DNA of 64,000 nt from Paludibacteraceae bacterium (GTDB lineage Bacteria > Bacteroidota > Bacteroidia > Bacteroidales > Paludibacteraceae), in contig JAFYMG010000003.1 in the NCBI GenBank assembly GCA_017556705.1, positions 17,402-81,401 of the forward strand. Direction: 5' to 3'. Below are positions 27,339 to 35,770 of the stretch, piece after piece. Positions within the stretch are counted from its first letter, which is position 1, and every line of letters starts with the position of its first letter. The position numbers and the translations under genes were made by a program. The notes under the pieces are model-generated. The model saw nothing but the letters and a program-made list of their open reading frames with translations. It did no database searches and was not told the origin of the DNA.

Positions 27339-27935
27339 ATGATAGAAGACCGTAGAGAAAAAATACTACTTAAGGCACTTGAGTTGTATATGATAGAGGG
27401 GTATGCAAATGTATCCATTACGGACTTACAATCAGCTCTGAACATGGGGCGCGGCACATTGTATTATTATTTCAAAGACAAGGATGAGTTGTTTCAAGAG
27501 GTGGTGGACGAGTTTTTGATCAAACCTAAGCAACGTGCATTAGAACGTGTGAAAGATACGGCAGATATTCCTGAGATGATCGATGCAATGCTGTACTACT
27601 TGAACCAATTGAAGGAGTTTCATGGTCAAGTGGAGAATAAAAATATCAATACCTCGAACGTAGTGACAGTAATGTACACAGCGTACAGTCGTTTCCCTGA
27701 ATTATTTAAGAAAGCACGCAAGATGTACGAACGCGAGTTGACACTCTGGACACAAGCTATTAAAAATAGTATGCGTGCGGGCGTGATACGAGGTGATGTG
27801 CCGATAGAAATAACTGCGCATATGTTTTTGCATGTCAAAGATGGCTGGGACCCAGGACGAACAGGAGTGCCAATGAACTTTGATATTTTTCCACAACAAT
27901 ACAACTATTTATATGACTTGATTAAGAAAAACTAG
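27339..27935 (+). CDS. TetR/AcrR family transcriptional regulator
   Basis: A 198-residue repressor-type regulator. The N-terminal HTH is typical: ILLKALELYMIEGYANVSIT, then LNMGRGTLYYYFKDKDELF as recognition helix. The ligand domain is family-variable. It lies between the SDR-ALDH pair and the acyl-CoA ligase, both of which have a GAAC-N4-GTTC palindrome at the -33 position. The simplest model is repression of both units, relieved by an acyl-CoA or aldehyde-like ligand. Regulation is inferred; the binding sites are seen. Confidence 0.92.
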   Translation: MIEDRREKILLKALELYMIEGYANVSITDLQSALNMGRGTLYYYFKDKDELFQEVVDEFLIKPKQRALERVKDTADIPEMIDAMLYYLNQLKEFHGQVENKNINTSNVVTVMYTAYSRFPELFKKARKMYERELTLWTQAIKNSMRAGVIRGDVPIEITAHMFLHVKDGWDPGRTGVPMNFDIFPQQYNYLYDLIKKN

Positions 27936-28012
27936 TGGATTTTCTTAATAATATTTGTAGATTTCGTAAAAAAAACACTATTTTTACATATAATATTGCA
28001 AAAAATAGCGAA

Positions 28013-28030
28013 TTCGAACACATGTTCGAA
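28013..28030. promoter_or_regulatory. TetR-type operator, site 2
   Basis: TTCGAAC, ACAT, GTTCGAA: perfect 7-bp arms with a 4-bp centre. It occupies the -33 region of the acyl-CoA ligase promoter, whose -7 element starts 11 bp downstream. It shares the GAAC-N4-GTTC core with site 1. Confidence 0.65.
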
Positions 28031-28040
28031 AAATAAATTG

Positions 28041-28048
28041 TAATTTTG
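28041..28048 (+). promoter_or_regulatory. -7 element of the acyl-CoA ligase promoter
   Basis: TAATTTTG, 40 bp before the start codon. No separate TTTG is seen at the -33 position because operator site 2 lies there. Confidence 0.6.
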
Positions 28049-28087
28049 CAACCGAGTTTAAAAAACCACAATAAAATTTATATAATT

Positions 28088-29740
28088 ATGGAATTGAAAC
28101 ATTATTTGGAGTATCTCCAAAATACGATTGTCAATAAATGGGATGTGTTGGCAATGAAGGATTTGGATGGTAACACTTCTTACACCTATGGTGAGATGGC
28201 AAACGAGATTGCGCGTTTGCATACGACTTTCCGTGAGTTGGGGATTAAAGAAGGTGATAAGATTGCATTATGCGGTCGCAACTGTGCTAACTGGGGTTTG
28301 ACATTCTTGGCGATTGAGACATACAAGGCGGTTGCTGTAAGTATTTTGCCAGACTTTACTGCAGAAGGTGTACATACTTTGGTTAATCACTCAGAGGCAA
28401 AATTGCTTTATTGTGGTCCCAACGTACTGAAAAAGATTGATGCCCAAGAGATGCCAGGATTGACAGCCATCGTATTCATGGATGACTTCAGCCTAAAATA
28501 CGCTGCATCGGAGAAGGTGGAAAAAGCGTATGCTGGTGTAGATGAGGCATTTAAGAAAGAGTGGCCTAATGGCGTAAAAGCAGAAGATGTGAATTATCCT
28601 ACGGATAATATCGATGAGTTGGCATTGCTCAACTACACTTCTGGCTCTACCGGCAACCCCAAAGGCGTGATGATTAGTCACAAGAACCTGAGCGGAAATA
28701 TCGATTTCGCCGTGAAGGAAATTCCTCACCAAGCAGGTGATAAGGTGATTTCAATGCTGCCTATCGCACATATGTTTGGACTAATGTACGAATTCTTGTA
28801 TCAAGTGTGCGATGGTGCTGAGGTATATTTCTTGACTAAGGCTCCAACTCCAACTACCTTGATGAAGGCATTTGCGCAAGTAAATCCTTTCATGATTCTC
28901 ACTGTACCTTTGGTAATTGAGAAGATCATCAAGGGTAAGGTGTTGCCAGTGATCAATAAGCCATTGATGAAGGTGCTCTGGAAGACTCCTGGTATCAAGA
29001 GTCTTTTGCATAAGAAGGTGAGCAACACCCTGTTGCAAGCTTTTGGAGGCAAATTGCGCTTCTTGATTATCGGTGGTGCTGCACTCAACGAGGAGGTGGA
29101 GAAATGTATGCACGATATGCACTTCCCATATTGCGTGGGCTATGGTATGACCGAGTGCGCTCCGCTGATTACATACGAAAACTGGCGTAAATACCTCTAT
29201 CGTTCATGCGGTAAGGGTATCGTAGGCATGGAGCTTCGCATTGATAGTGAGGATCCAACCAAGAAAGAGGGCGAGTTGCAAGTACGTGGTGTGAACGTGA
29301 TGATGGGCTACTACAAGAACGAGCAAGCTACCAAAGAGACTTTCACCGAAGATGGTTGGATGCGTACAGGTGACCTCGGTATCATCGACAAAGATGGCAA
29401 TCTCTTCCTCCGTGGAAGAAGCAAGAACATGTTGCTCGGTCCTAGTGGACAAAACATCTATCCAGAGGAAATCGAAGATAAACTCAATAGTTTGCCATTC
29501 GTACTGGAGTCAGTAGTGGTACAACGTGACCAAAAATTGGTAGCATTGGTATTTCCAGACAATTCCGAAGCAGCCAAGAAGCAAATGGCAGGCAAGAATA
29601 TCTTTGAGATCATGGATGAGAACCGCAAGGAACTCAACAAACAAATTCCTCAATATAGCCAAGTAACTGCTATTGAGGTAGTTGAGAAGGAATTCGAGAA
29701 GACTCCAAAACGTAGTATCAAGCGTTTCCTCTACAGTTAA
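28088..29740 (+). CDS. AMP-binding acyl-CoA ligase (long-chain fatty acid type)
   Basis: Adenylate-forming ligase, 550 residues, that would activate a carboxylic acid with ATP and join it to CoA. Motifs: P-loop-like LNYTSGSTGNPKGVM, the YGMTECAP motif, GWMRTGDLG with the ribose-binding Asp, and a C-terminal Lys in KTPKRSIKRFLY. I chose ATG 28088 (MELKHYLEYLQ) because the upstream ATG at 28046 lies at or before the expected transcription start. The operator palindrome upstream connects it with the TetR/SDR/ALDH cluster, which suggests a pathway from alcohol or aldehyde to acyl-CoA. Confidence 0.92.
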   Translation: MELKHYLEYLQNTIVNKWDVLAMKDLDGNTSYTYGEMANEIARLHTTFRELGIKEGDKIALCGRNCANWGLTFLAIETYKAVAVSILPDFTAEGVHTLVNHSEAKLLYCGPNVLKKIDAQEMPGLTAIVFMDDFSLKYAASEKVEKAYAGVDEAFKKEWPNGVKAEDVNYPTDNIDELALLNYTSGSTGNPKGVMISHKNLSGNIDFAVKEIPHQAGDKVISMLPIAHMFGLMYEFLYQVCDGAEVYFLTKAPTPTTLMKAFAQVNPFMILTVPLVIEKIIKGKVLPVINKPLMKVLWKTPGIKSLLHKKVSNTLLQAFGGKLRFLIIGGAALNEEVEKCMHDMHFPYCVGYGMTECAPLITYENWRKYLYRSCGKGIVGMELRIDSEDPTKKEGELQVRGVNVMMGYYKNEQATKETFTEDGWMRTGDLGIIDKDGNLFLRGRSKNMLLGPSGQNIYPEEIEDKLNSLPFVLESVVVQRDQKLVALVFPDNSEAAKKQMAGKNIFEIMDENRKELNKQIPQYSQVTAIEVVEKEFEKTPKRSIKRFLYS

Positions 29741-29795
29741 TGCGTGACTGCATTTAGGGCTAATAGGCGATGAGGCTATTAGGCTATAGGCAAGA
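29738..29795. repeat. word repeats after the acyl-CoA ligase
   Basis: The stop codon lies in a small palindrome (AATGC and GCATT arms, about 29740-29755), followed by TTAGGGCTAATAGGCGATG and related GGCTATTAGGCTATAGG words. This resembles the arrangement at the def stop codon. Confidence 0.4.
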
Positions 29796-29800
29796 TAGTA

Positions 29801-29835
29801 AAAAATGAGATTGCATGACGCAATCTCATTTTTTT
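29801..29835 (+). terminator. Rho-independent terminator of the acyl-CoA ligase gene
   Basis: A 14-bp perfect stem (29801-29814 with 29820-29833), loop ATGAC, T-run after it. Confidence 0.92.
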
Positions 29836-29872
29836 ATTTCCTGCCTTTACACCATACACTTTACACCAAAAA

Positions 29873-29904
29873 TTTGCACATTCGCAATTTTTTCCGTACC
29901 TTTG
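29873..29904 (+). promoter_or_regulatory. promoter of the MATE gene, leaderless layout
   Basis: TTTG at 29873-29876, 20 bp, TACCTTTG at 29897-29904. The ATG begins at 29909, only four bases later, so transcription should start at or within a base or two of the start codon. Confidence 0.7.
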
Positions 29905-29908
29905 CAGC

Positions 29909-31243
29909 ATGAAATTACCATCACTCAATTCTCAAATACTGCGCTTGGCAATCCCGAGCATTTTGGCAAATATCACGATCCCTTTGGTAGGCTTAGTGGA
30001 TACGGCTATTGTGGGGCATATCGCCAATGCTACTGCGATTGGTGGTATAGCCATTGGCACGATGCTCTTTGACTTGCTCTACTGGAATTTTGGTTTCTTG
30101 CGCGTTGGAACAAGTGGTATGACGGCGCAAGCTTTTGGTCGTGGAGATAGGGTAGAGTGTGCACGATTGCTGAGCCAAAGTGTAGGTATCGCATTGATTG
30201 GAGCTGCACTTATCTGGCTGATACAGTGGCTGTTTGTGAATCTGGTTCTGATGTTGGTACCTTGTTCTCCTGAGGTAGCTAGTTTTGCACGAGAATACTT
30301 CTTTATTCGTATTTGGGCGGCACCTGCCACCTTGTCGCTGATGGCGTTTAAAGGATGGTTTATCGGTATGCAAGATACGGTAAGCCCTATGATTATCGAC
30401 ATTTTGGTGAATGTGGTGAATATGGCTGTAAGTTATGTATTAGCTGTTTATACGCCTATGGGCGCGCTGGGCGTGGCATTGGGTACGGTGATAGCTCAAT
30501 TTACAGGATTGACTACGGCTATCATCCTGCTCCTAGCGAAATACCGCCAACTATGGCAGGGATTATCACCAGTACGATTAGCACTTGATGGACAAGGTAT
30601 GAAGCGCTTGCTTTCGCTAAATGGCAATCTGTTTGTCCGTTCGCTGTGTTTTATGGTGGTATATGTAGGATTTACCTCGTTGGCATCTAAATATGGCGAT
30701 GTGGAACTAGCCGTTAGCACGATTATGATGAAGCTATTTATGCTCTTCTCCTATTTCGTGGACGGATTTGCGTATGCAGGCGAAGCGTTGGTAGGAAAAT
30801 ATATAGGTTTGAATCAGGAGTCAGGAGTCAGGAATCAGGATAAATCAGATGTATCTCGTGTTGTGGGTTTGCTCTTTGCTTGGTCGTTAGGCGTGGGAGT
30901 ATTGTTCACACTGATTTTTGCGTTATGGTCTGGGGAGTTCTACCGCGCCATGACCTCTGATGCGACAGTACTGGCTCGTTTAGCAGACTATACGGCTTGG
31001 CTGATAGCTATGCCTATTGTATCAACTTTGGCCTTTATGTGGGATGGGGTATATGCTGGCGCTACGGCTGGCAAGCAGATCCGAAATGCGATGATCTATG
31101 CGGCAGTTAGCTTTGTAGTTAGCTATTTGGCAACCTATTATTGGTTAGGTATACAAGGTTTGTATATTGCCTACTTCGCCCACTTGGCAGCGCGAGTGTT
31201 GTATCTTACTTTTGCGTGGAAGAAAGTGGAAGAGGCGGAATGA
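29909..31243 (+). CDS. MATE family efflux transporter
   Basis: A 444-residue, twelve-helix multidrug or metabolite exporter driven by Na+ or H+. The N terminus ILRLAIPSILANITIPLVGL followed by VDTAIVGHI is the family opening; the inverted second half begins around MKRLLSLNGNLFVRSLCFM. This is the DinF-like branch. Residues 300-314 (LNQESGVRNQDKSDV) lengthen a loop and are encoded by a triplicated TCAGGAGTCAGGA-type word, one of several in-frame word-repeat insertions in the window. The promoter position implies a leaderless mRNA. Confidence 0.93.
   Translation: MKLPSLNSQILRLAIPSILANITIPLVGLVDTAIVGHIANATAIGGIAIGTMLFDLLYWNFGFLRVGTSGMTAQAFGRGDRVECARLLSQSVGIALIGAALIWLIQWLFVNLVLMLVPCSPEVASFAREYFFIRIWAAPATLSLMAFKGWFIGMQDTVSPMIIDILVNVVNMAVSYVLAVYTPMGALGVALGTVIAQFTGLTTAIILLLAKYRQLWQGLSPVRLALDGQGMKRLLSLNGNLFVRSLCFMVVYVGFTSLASKYGDVELAVSTIMMKLFMLFSYFVDGFAYAGEALVGKYIGLNQESGVRNQDKSDVSRVVGLLFAWSLGVGVLFTLIFALWSGEFYRAMTSDATVLARLADYTAWLIAMPIVSTLAFMWDGVYAGATAGKQIRNAMIYAAVSFVVSYLATYYWLGIQGLYIAYFAHLAARVLYLTFAWKKVEEAE
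30809..30852 (+). repeat. intragenic word repeat in the MATE gene
   Basis: AATCAGGAGTCAGGAGTCAG and a further degenerate copy encode a hydrophilic loop extension between two membrane helices. Confidence 0.65.
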
Positions 31244-31363
31244 GTTTTCAATACTAAGGGTATACCAAAACTATACAAAATCCCACGGATTATATAAATC
31301 AACAACTCCAACAACTTTTTTCTTATCTCGGCTTACGCCTTCGAACGATTTCTCCAACAACTT

Positions 31364-31389
31364 GCGCCCCAATCAACTCTCTGGGGCGC
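31364..31389. repeat. TTGCGC-type hairpin
   Basis: GCGCCCC and GGGGCGC arms around AATCAACTCTCT, preceded by CCAACAACTT. The same layout with a different stem interior occurs at 44837-44862 (terminator of the lyase gene) and 46798-46822. Here no T-tract follows. Confidence 0.55.
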
Positions 31390-31407
31390 TCAAGGAATAC
31401 AAATAAC

Positions 31408-31433
31408 AAAGGGACTGCCGTTGCAGTCCCTTT
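31408..31433. terminator. terminator between MATE and pgi
   Basis: A perfect 11-bp stem (AAAGGGACTGC with GCAGTCCCTTT) around CGTT, between convergent genes. It can serve both strands. Confidence 0.8.
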
Positions 31434-31445
31434 ACATTTATCAAT

Positions 31446-31497
31446 ACTCTAACAGCGTTAGCAATCTAACTTCTAACAGTCGAAGACAGTCTAATAT
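31446..31497. repeat. palindromic-core modules (CTAACA / TCTAAC type) after pgi
   Basis: CTCTAACA followed by core GCGTTAGC, then AATCTAACTTCTAACA with core GTCGAAGAC and AGTCTAATA. These match the flank style of the arrays at 35692, 40741 and 43168. Confidence 0.6.
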
Positions 31498-31498
31498 C

Positions 31499-32830
31499 TT
31501 ACAAACGCGCTTTGATTGCTGCAGACTCTGCCTCGTAGCCAGGTTTGTCGAGCAATGCAAACATATTCTTCTTGTATGCCTCTACGCCAGGTTGGTTGAA
31601 TGGGTTCACGCCCAAGATATAACCTGAGATACCGCATCCACGCTCAAAGAAGTAGATCAACTCGCCCAAATAGTACTCGTTGATTTTAGGTAACGTAATC
31701 TTCATATTTGGCACACCACCATCGATGTGCGCGAGCATCGTACCGAGCTCAGCCATCTTATTTACCTCATCCACGCGTTTGCCAGCGAGGAAGTTCAGAC
31801 CATCGAGGTTCGCTTCATCGTGTGGGAACTCTACCATATAGTTGCTCTCCTCTACAGAAATCACGGTTTCAAACAAGTGGCGCTCGCCCTCTTGTACATA
31901 TTGACCCATAGAGTGTAGGTCGGTAGTAAAGTCCACGCTAGCAGGGAAGATACCTTTGTTCTCCTTAACCTCTGACTCGCCATAGAGTTGCTTCCACCAT
32001 TCGCTCACGAAGTGTAATTTAGGGTGATAGTTCACCAGAAGCTCAATCTTCTTGCCTTGCTCGCCATAGAGGTAGTTGCGTGCAGCTGCGTATTGTGCAG
32101 CAGGGTTCTCTGCAAATGGGGTAGTGCTGCTGCACACCTTCATCATACGCTCTGCACCATCGATCAAGGCGTTGATATCAAAGCCTGCACATGCGATAGG
32201 CAGAAGACCTACTGGTGACAATACAGAGAAACGACCACCGATATTATCCTCAATTACGAAGGTCTTGTAGCCTTCTTGGGTAGCCAATGTACGGAGCGCG
32301 CCCTTCTTGGCGTCGGTGATACAAACGATGAGGTCTTTGGCTGCTGCTTTGCCTTGTTGCTCCTCGAGTTGGGTCTTCAGAAGGCGGAAAGCCAAAGCAG
32401 GCTCGGTGGTAGTACCTGACTTAGAGATAGAGATAATACCGAACTTCTTGTTCTTGAGAAGCGCTTGCAACTCGTAGAGGTAGTCCTCACCGATGTTTTG
32501 TCCAGCATATACGATAGCTGGTTTCTCGCCCTCAAGCCATGCGAAGCTACTACTGAGTGCGTCAATCACTGCCTTCGCACCCAAATATGAACCACCAATA
32601 CCAATACATACGATTACCTCACATTCACGGCGAAGTAAATCAGCAGTTGCTTGGATGTCTGCCAATTGTGGACGGATATCAGCTGGCAAGTTCATCCAAC
32701 CGAGGAAATCGTTGCCTGCTCCAGTACCATTTACCAACATCTCTTGGCATTTGGCTACTTGTTGCTCGTAGGCCATTACTGCCTCTGCACTAACGGCTTT
32801 AGCATATGAGAATTGAATATCTTTTGTCAT
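31499..32830 (-). CDS. pgi: glucose-6-phosphate isomerase
   Basis: Interconverts glucose 6-phosphate and fructose 6-phosphate; 443 residues, the compact bacterial form. Signatures: [17 protein letters not shown] for phosphate binding, [16 protein letters not shown], and [14 protein letters not shown]. It is the third gene of lysS-gpsA-pgi, an operon order common in Bacteroidales. An AATTATGAATTTTGAATTAT word repeat lies in the 37-bp spacer before it. Confidence 0.96.
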   Translation of the reverse strand: MTKDIQFSYAKAVSAEAVMAYEQQVAKCQEMLVNGTGAGNDFLGWMNLPADIRPQLADIQATADLLRRECEVIVCIGIGGSYLGAKAVIDALSSSFAWLEGEKPAIVYAGQNIGEDYLYELQALLKNKKFGIISISKSGTTTEPALAFRLLKTQLEEQQGKAAAKDLIVCITDAKKGALRTLATQEGYKTFVIEDNIGGRFSVLSPVGLLPIACAGFDINALIDGAERMMKVCSSTTPFAENPAAQYAAARNYLYGEQGKKIELLVNYHPKLHFVSEWWKQLYGESEVKENKGIFPASVDFTTDLHSMGQYVQEGERHLFETVISVEESNYMVEFPHDEANLDGLNFLAGKRVDEVNKMAELGTMLAHIDGGVPNMKITLPKINEYYLGELIYFFERGCGISGYILGVNPFNQPGVEAYKKNMFALLDKPGYEAESAAIKARL

Positions 32831-32867
32831 AATTGTGAATTATGAATTTTGAATTATAAAATAATAA

Positions 32868-33851
32868 TTATTGAAATTTTTTAGTTAGTTCTTTGATAAC
32901 TGCTTTTGCAGATCTTCTGTTGTATAGGATTTGATATACAGCCTCTACAATAGGTAAATCCACTTGCACATCTTGATTGGCGAGCCAAATAGCTTTTGTA
33001 CCGTAATAACCCTCTGCCACCATTTCCATCTCTGTTTGTGCTGCTTTCACGCTATAGCCCATGCCAATCATCTGACCAAACTGGCGGTTGCGTGAGAAGT
33101 TGGAGTAGGCAGTCACAAGCACATCTCCCAGATAACCACTATCAGTGATGTCGCGTGGAATATCGGATTTTGCTTTAGCAAAACGAATCATCTCATGCAT
33201 GGCGTTGGTTAGCAACACGGCTTGGAAATTATCTCCATAATGCAGACTCTTGCAGATTCCAGCTGCGATGGCGTAGATGTTTTTCATCACGCTGGCGAAC
33301 TCTAATCCCTCTACATCGTTGCTGGGGGTAGTACGAACATACGGAGTGTCAAACAACTTGCTCCACTGGCGTGCTTTTTCTAGATCTTTGCAACCTACAG
33401 TCAAATAACTCAAGCGCTCTAGGGCGATCTCCTCTGCGTGACAAGGACCAGCAATAACGCCTAAGTTTTCTTCAGGCACATTGAAATACTTGTGCATATA
33501 ATCTGTTACCAATAGATTTTCATCAGGTATCATACCTTTGACGGCAGAGATCACCATTTTTTGCGACATATCCACCGTAATATCATCCAAACTTTGCTTG
33601 AGATATGGTGATGGAATCGCTAGTACGATCAGGTCTGACTGATCAATGACCGTATTGATGTCCGCTGAAAAATGAATACGCGATACATCAAAATATGCCC
33701 ATTCTAGGTGGTTAGGATTGCGGCGGATCTCTATAAACTCGTCAATCACTTCTTGGCGACGGATATGCCAATTGATATCCGTCATATTATGCATGACAAT
33801 CTTTGCGAGGGCGGTTGCCCAACTGCCTGAACCTATAATTGCTACGTTCAT
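32868..33851 (-). CDS. gpsA: NAD(P)-dependent glycerol-3-phosphate dehydrogenase
   Basis: Makes sn-glycerol 3-phosphate for phospholipid synthesis; 327 residues. Rossmann motif GSGSWATALAKI at the N terminus, AIPSPYLKQSL, and the substrate-binding segment SVMKNIYAIAAGIC with the catalytic Lys. It is the second gene of the lysS operon, preceded by a palindromic-core module. Confidence 0.96.
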   Translation of the reverse strand: MNVAIIGSGSWATALAKIVMHNMTDINWHIRRQEVIDEFIEIRRNPNHLEWAYFDVSRIHFSADINTVIDQSDLIVLAIPSPYLKQSLDDITVDMSQKMVISAVKGMIPDENLLVTDYMHKYFNVPEENLGVIAGPCHAEEIALERLSYLTVGCKDLEKARQWSKLFDTPYVRTTPSNDVEGLEFASVMKNIYAIAAGICKSLHYGDNFQAVLLTNAMHEMIRFAKAKSDIPRDITDSGYLGDVLVTAYSNFSRNRQFGQMIGMGYSVKAAQTEMEMVAEGYYGTKAIWLANQDVQVDLPIVEAVYQILYNRRSAKAVIKELTKKFQ

Positions 33852-33862
33852 ATATTCTTGCC

Positions 33863-33937
33863 TTTAAACTTTAAACTGTAGCTCGCATATGCGAGCGTCC
33901 TCTAAACTGAGAAATAAAGCGTTCCCGCTTTATTTCT
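33863..33937 (-). repeat. palindromic-core module and stop-codon palindrome between lysS and gpsA
   Basis: On the minus strand: flank TTTAGAGGAC, core GCTCGCATATGCGAGC (perfect 16-bp palindrome at 33881-33896), flank TACAGTTTAAAGTTTAAAG. It matches the modules at 41274 and 58799 in both flanks with a different core. Next to it, AGAAATAAAGCG and CGCTTTATTTCT (33910-33937) form a 12-bp stem that contains the lysS stop codon. Confidence 0.7.
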
Positions 33938-35495
33938 CTGGTTTCATGGTTGGGAACAAGAGCACATCTTGGATAGATGGTTGTCCTGTCATGAAGATAG
34001 CCAAGCGGTCGATACCGATACCAATACCCGATGTTGGAGGCATACCGTACTCCAATGCACGCATAAAGTCGTGGTCGATAATCATTGCCTCGTCATCGCC
34101 CTTGTCCGCAAGCTTCATTTGCTCCACGAAACGCTCGTATTGGTCGATTGGGTCGTTGAGCTCGCTGTATGCGTTAGCCAACTCTTTGCCGTTGACCATC
34201 AGCTCGAAACGCTCTGTCAGACCTGGTTTGGAGCGGTGCATTTTGGTCAGAGGTGACATCTCCACAGGGTAGTCGGTGATGAAAGTAGGTTGGATAAAGG
34301 TACCCTCGCATGTCTCGCCGAAGATCTCGTCGATGAGCTTACCTTTGCCCATCTTATCGGTATCCTCTACGCCGTATTTCTTAGCCACTACGCGAATCTC
34401 ATCTTCGCTCATGGTGCTCAGATCATAGCCCGTCTTCTCTTGGATTGCCTCTAGGATAGGCAGACGGCGGTATGGCGCCTTAAAGTCCACGATATTATCG
34501 CCAATTTTCACCTCGGTGGTGCCGTTTACGGCAATGGCGATCTTCTCCAGCAGTTGCTCGGTGAAGGACATCATCCAGTTGTAGTCCTTGTATTGTACAT
34601 AGAGCTCCATGCAAGTAAACTCAGGGTTGTGCGTGCGGTCCATACCCTCGTTGCGGAAGTTACGACCGATCTCATACACGCCCTCGAATCCACCTACGAT
34701 GAGGCGCTTGAGGTAGAGCTCGGTAGCAATACGCATGTACATATCCACGTCTAAGGCGTTGTGGTGGGTGATAAATGGACGAGCAGAAGCACCACCTGCA
34801 ATAGCTTGCAGCATTGGGGTCTCTACTTCGGTATAGCCTGCCTCGTCAAACACCTGACGCATGGTGCGGATGATGGTTGCACGCTTGAGGAACACATCCT
34901 TCACACCCTCGTTCACTACCAAATCCACATAACGTTGGCGGTAGCGTTGCTCTGGATCGTTGAAGCCGTCGTATGCCACACCATCTTTGTATTTCACGAT
35001 TGGCAGTGGGCGAAGGCTCTTCGCCAACACAGTCAATTTCTGTGCGTGTACGCTGATCTCGCCCATTTGGGTGCGGAAGGTAAAACCTTCGATACCAATA
35101 AAGTCACCAATATCAAGCAACTTCTTAAATACCACGTTGTACATCTGTTGCTCCACAGTAGTAGCGGTTTCGCCCTCTGGTACAGCGGCTTGAATATCGT
35201 CGCGGCTCACATATACTTGGATACGACCTTTTGAGTCTTGCAACTCGATGAAAGATGCCTTACCCATGATTCGGCGTGACATCAATCGACCTGCGATACG
35301 CACTGGCTTGCCAGTGTACCAGCCTTTCGCCTCGTCGCCTTTCGCCTCATCGCCTTCAATGTCCACAAATGTGGACTTGATATCGGTTGAATAACCTGTA
35401 ACTACGTACTCGTCAGCAGGATATGGGTTGATACCCATATCACGCATTTTTTGCAGACTTTCTCTGCGGATTACTTCTTGTTCACTTAGTTCCAT
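33930..35495 (-). CDS. lysS: lysyl-tRNA synthetase, class II
   Basis: Charges tRNA-Lys; 521 residues. An N-terminal OB-fold anticodon-binding domain (RIAGRLMSRRIMGKASFIEL) and a class II catalytic core with motif 2 (RNFRNEGMDRTHNPEFTCME) and motif 3 (GIGIGIDRLAIFMT). Residues about 46-59 contain EGDEAKGDEAKG, an in-frame two-copy word repeat in a loop just before the OB-fold strand, DNA word GGCGAYGAGGCGAAA, like the words in cinA and mfd. First gene of the lysS-gpsA-pgi operon. Confidence 0.97.
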   Translation of the reverse strand: MELSEQEVIRRESLQKMRDMGINPYPADEYVVTGYSTDIKSTFVDIEGDEAKGDEAKGWYTGKPVRIAGRLMSRRIMGKASFIELQDSKGRIQVYVSRDDIQAAVPEGETATTVEQQMYNVVFKKLLDIGDFIGIEGFTFRTQMGEISVHAQKLTVLAKSLRPLPIVKYKDGVAYDGFNDPEQRYRQRYVDLVVNEGVKDVFLKRATIIRTMRQVFDEAGYTEVETPMLQAIAGGASARPFITHHNALDVDMYMRIATELYLKRLIVGGFEGVYEIGRNFRNEGMDRTHNPEFTCMELYVQYKDYNWMMSFTEQLLEKIAIAVNGTTEVKIGDNIVDFKAPYRRLPILEAIQEKTGYDLSTMSEDEIRVVAKKYGVEDTDKMGKGKLIDEIFGETCEGTFIQPTFITDYPVEMSPLTKMHRSKPGLTERFELMVNGKELANAYSELNDPIDQYERFVEQMKLADKGDDEAMIIDHDFMRALEYGMPPTSGIGIGIDRLAIFMTGQPSIQDVLLFPTMKPEK

Positions 35496-35573
35496 ATGAT
35501 TTGTAATATTTTTTTCTTTATGGGATATTGATACCTTCGTTTTTATGTGCGCGCATAATGCGCAATTTGGCTA

Positions 35574-35604
35574 CAAAGGTACAACAAAAAATGCACATAC
35601 GCAA
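35574..35604 (-). promoter_or_regulatory. lysS operon promoter
   Basis: Minus strand: TTG (35604-35602), 20 bp, TACCTTTG (35581-35574), about 80 bp before the lysS start. Confidence 0.65.
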
Positions 35605-35630
35605 GTAAAATAAACAAAAGTTGTATATAT

Positions 35631-35661
35631 TTTGCCAAATCATATTTTTTTTCTACCTTTG
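35631..35661 (+). promoter_or_regulatory. fabD promoter
   Basis: TTTG at 35631-35634, 19 bp, TACCTTTG at 35654-35661. Divergent from the lysS promoter. Confidence 0.65.
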
Positions 35662-35691
35662 CACCCGATTTCAGACTACAAACCGACCAAC

Positions 35692-35756
35692 ACTCTAACA
35701 GCGAAGCGGTCTAGCAGCCTATGGCGGTCTAACTTCCAACAGCGTAGCGGTCTTAA
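35692..35756 (+). repeat. palindromic-core array in the fabD leader
   Basis: Three units: CTCTAACA-core GCGAAGC-GGTCT, AGCA-core GCCTATGGC-GGTCT, AACTTCCAACA-core GCGTAGC-GGTCT. Flanks repeat almost exactly, cores change. The whole array lies downstream of the promoter, so it should be in the 5' UTR of fabD. TCTAACTTCCAA plus GCGGTCT matches the reverse complement of 40741-40765. Confidence 0.75.
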
Positions 35757-35770
35757 ATAAACAAACAATT

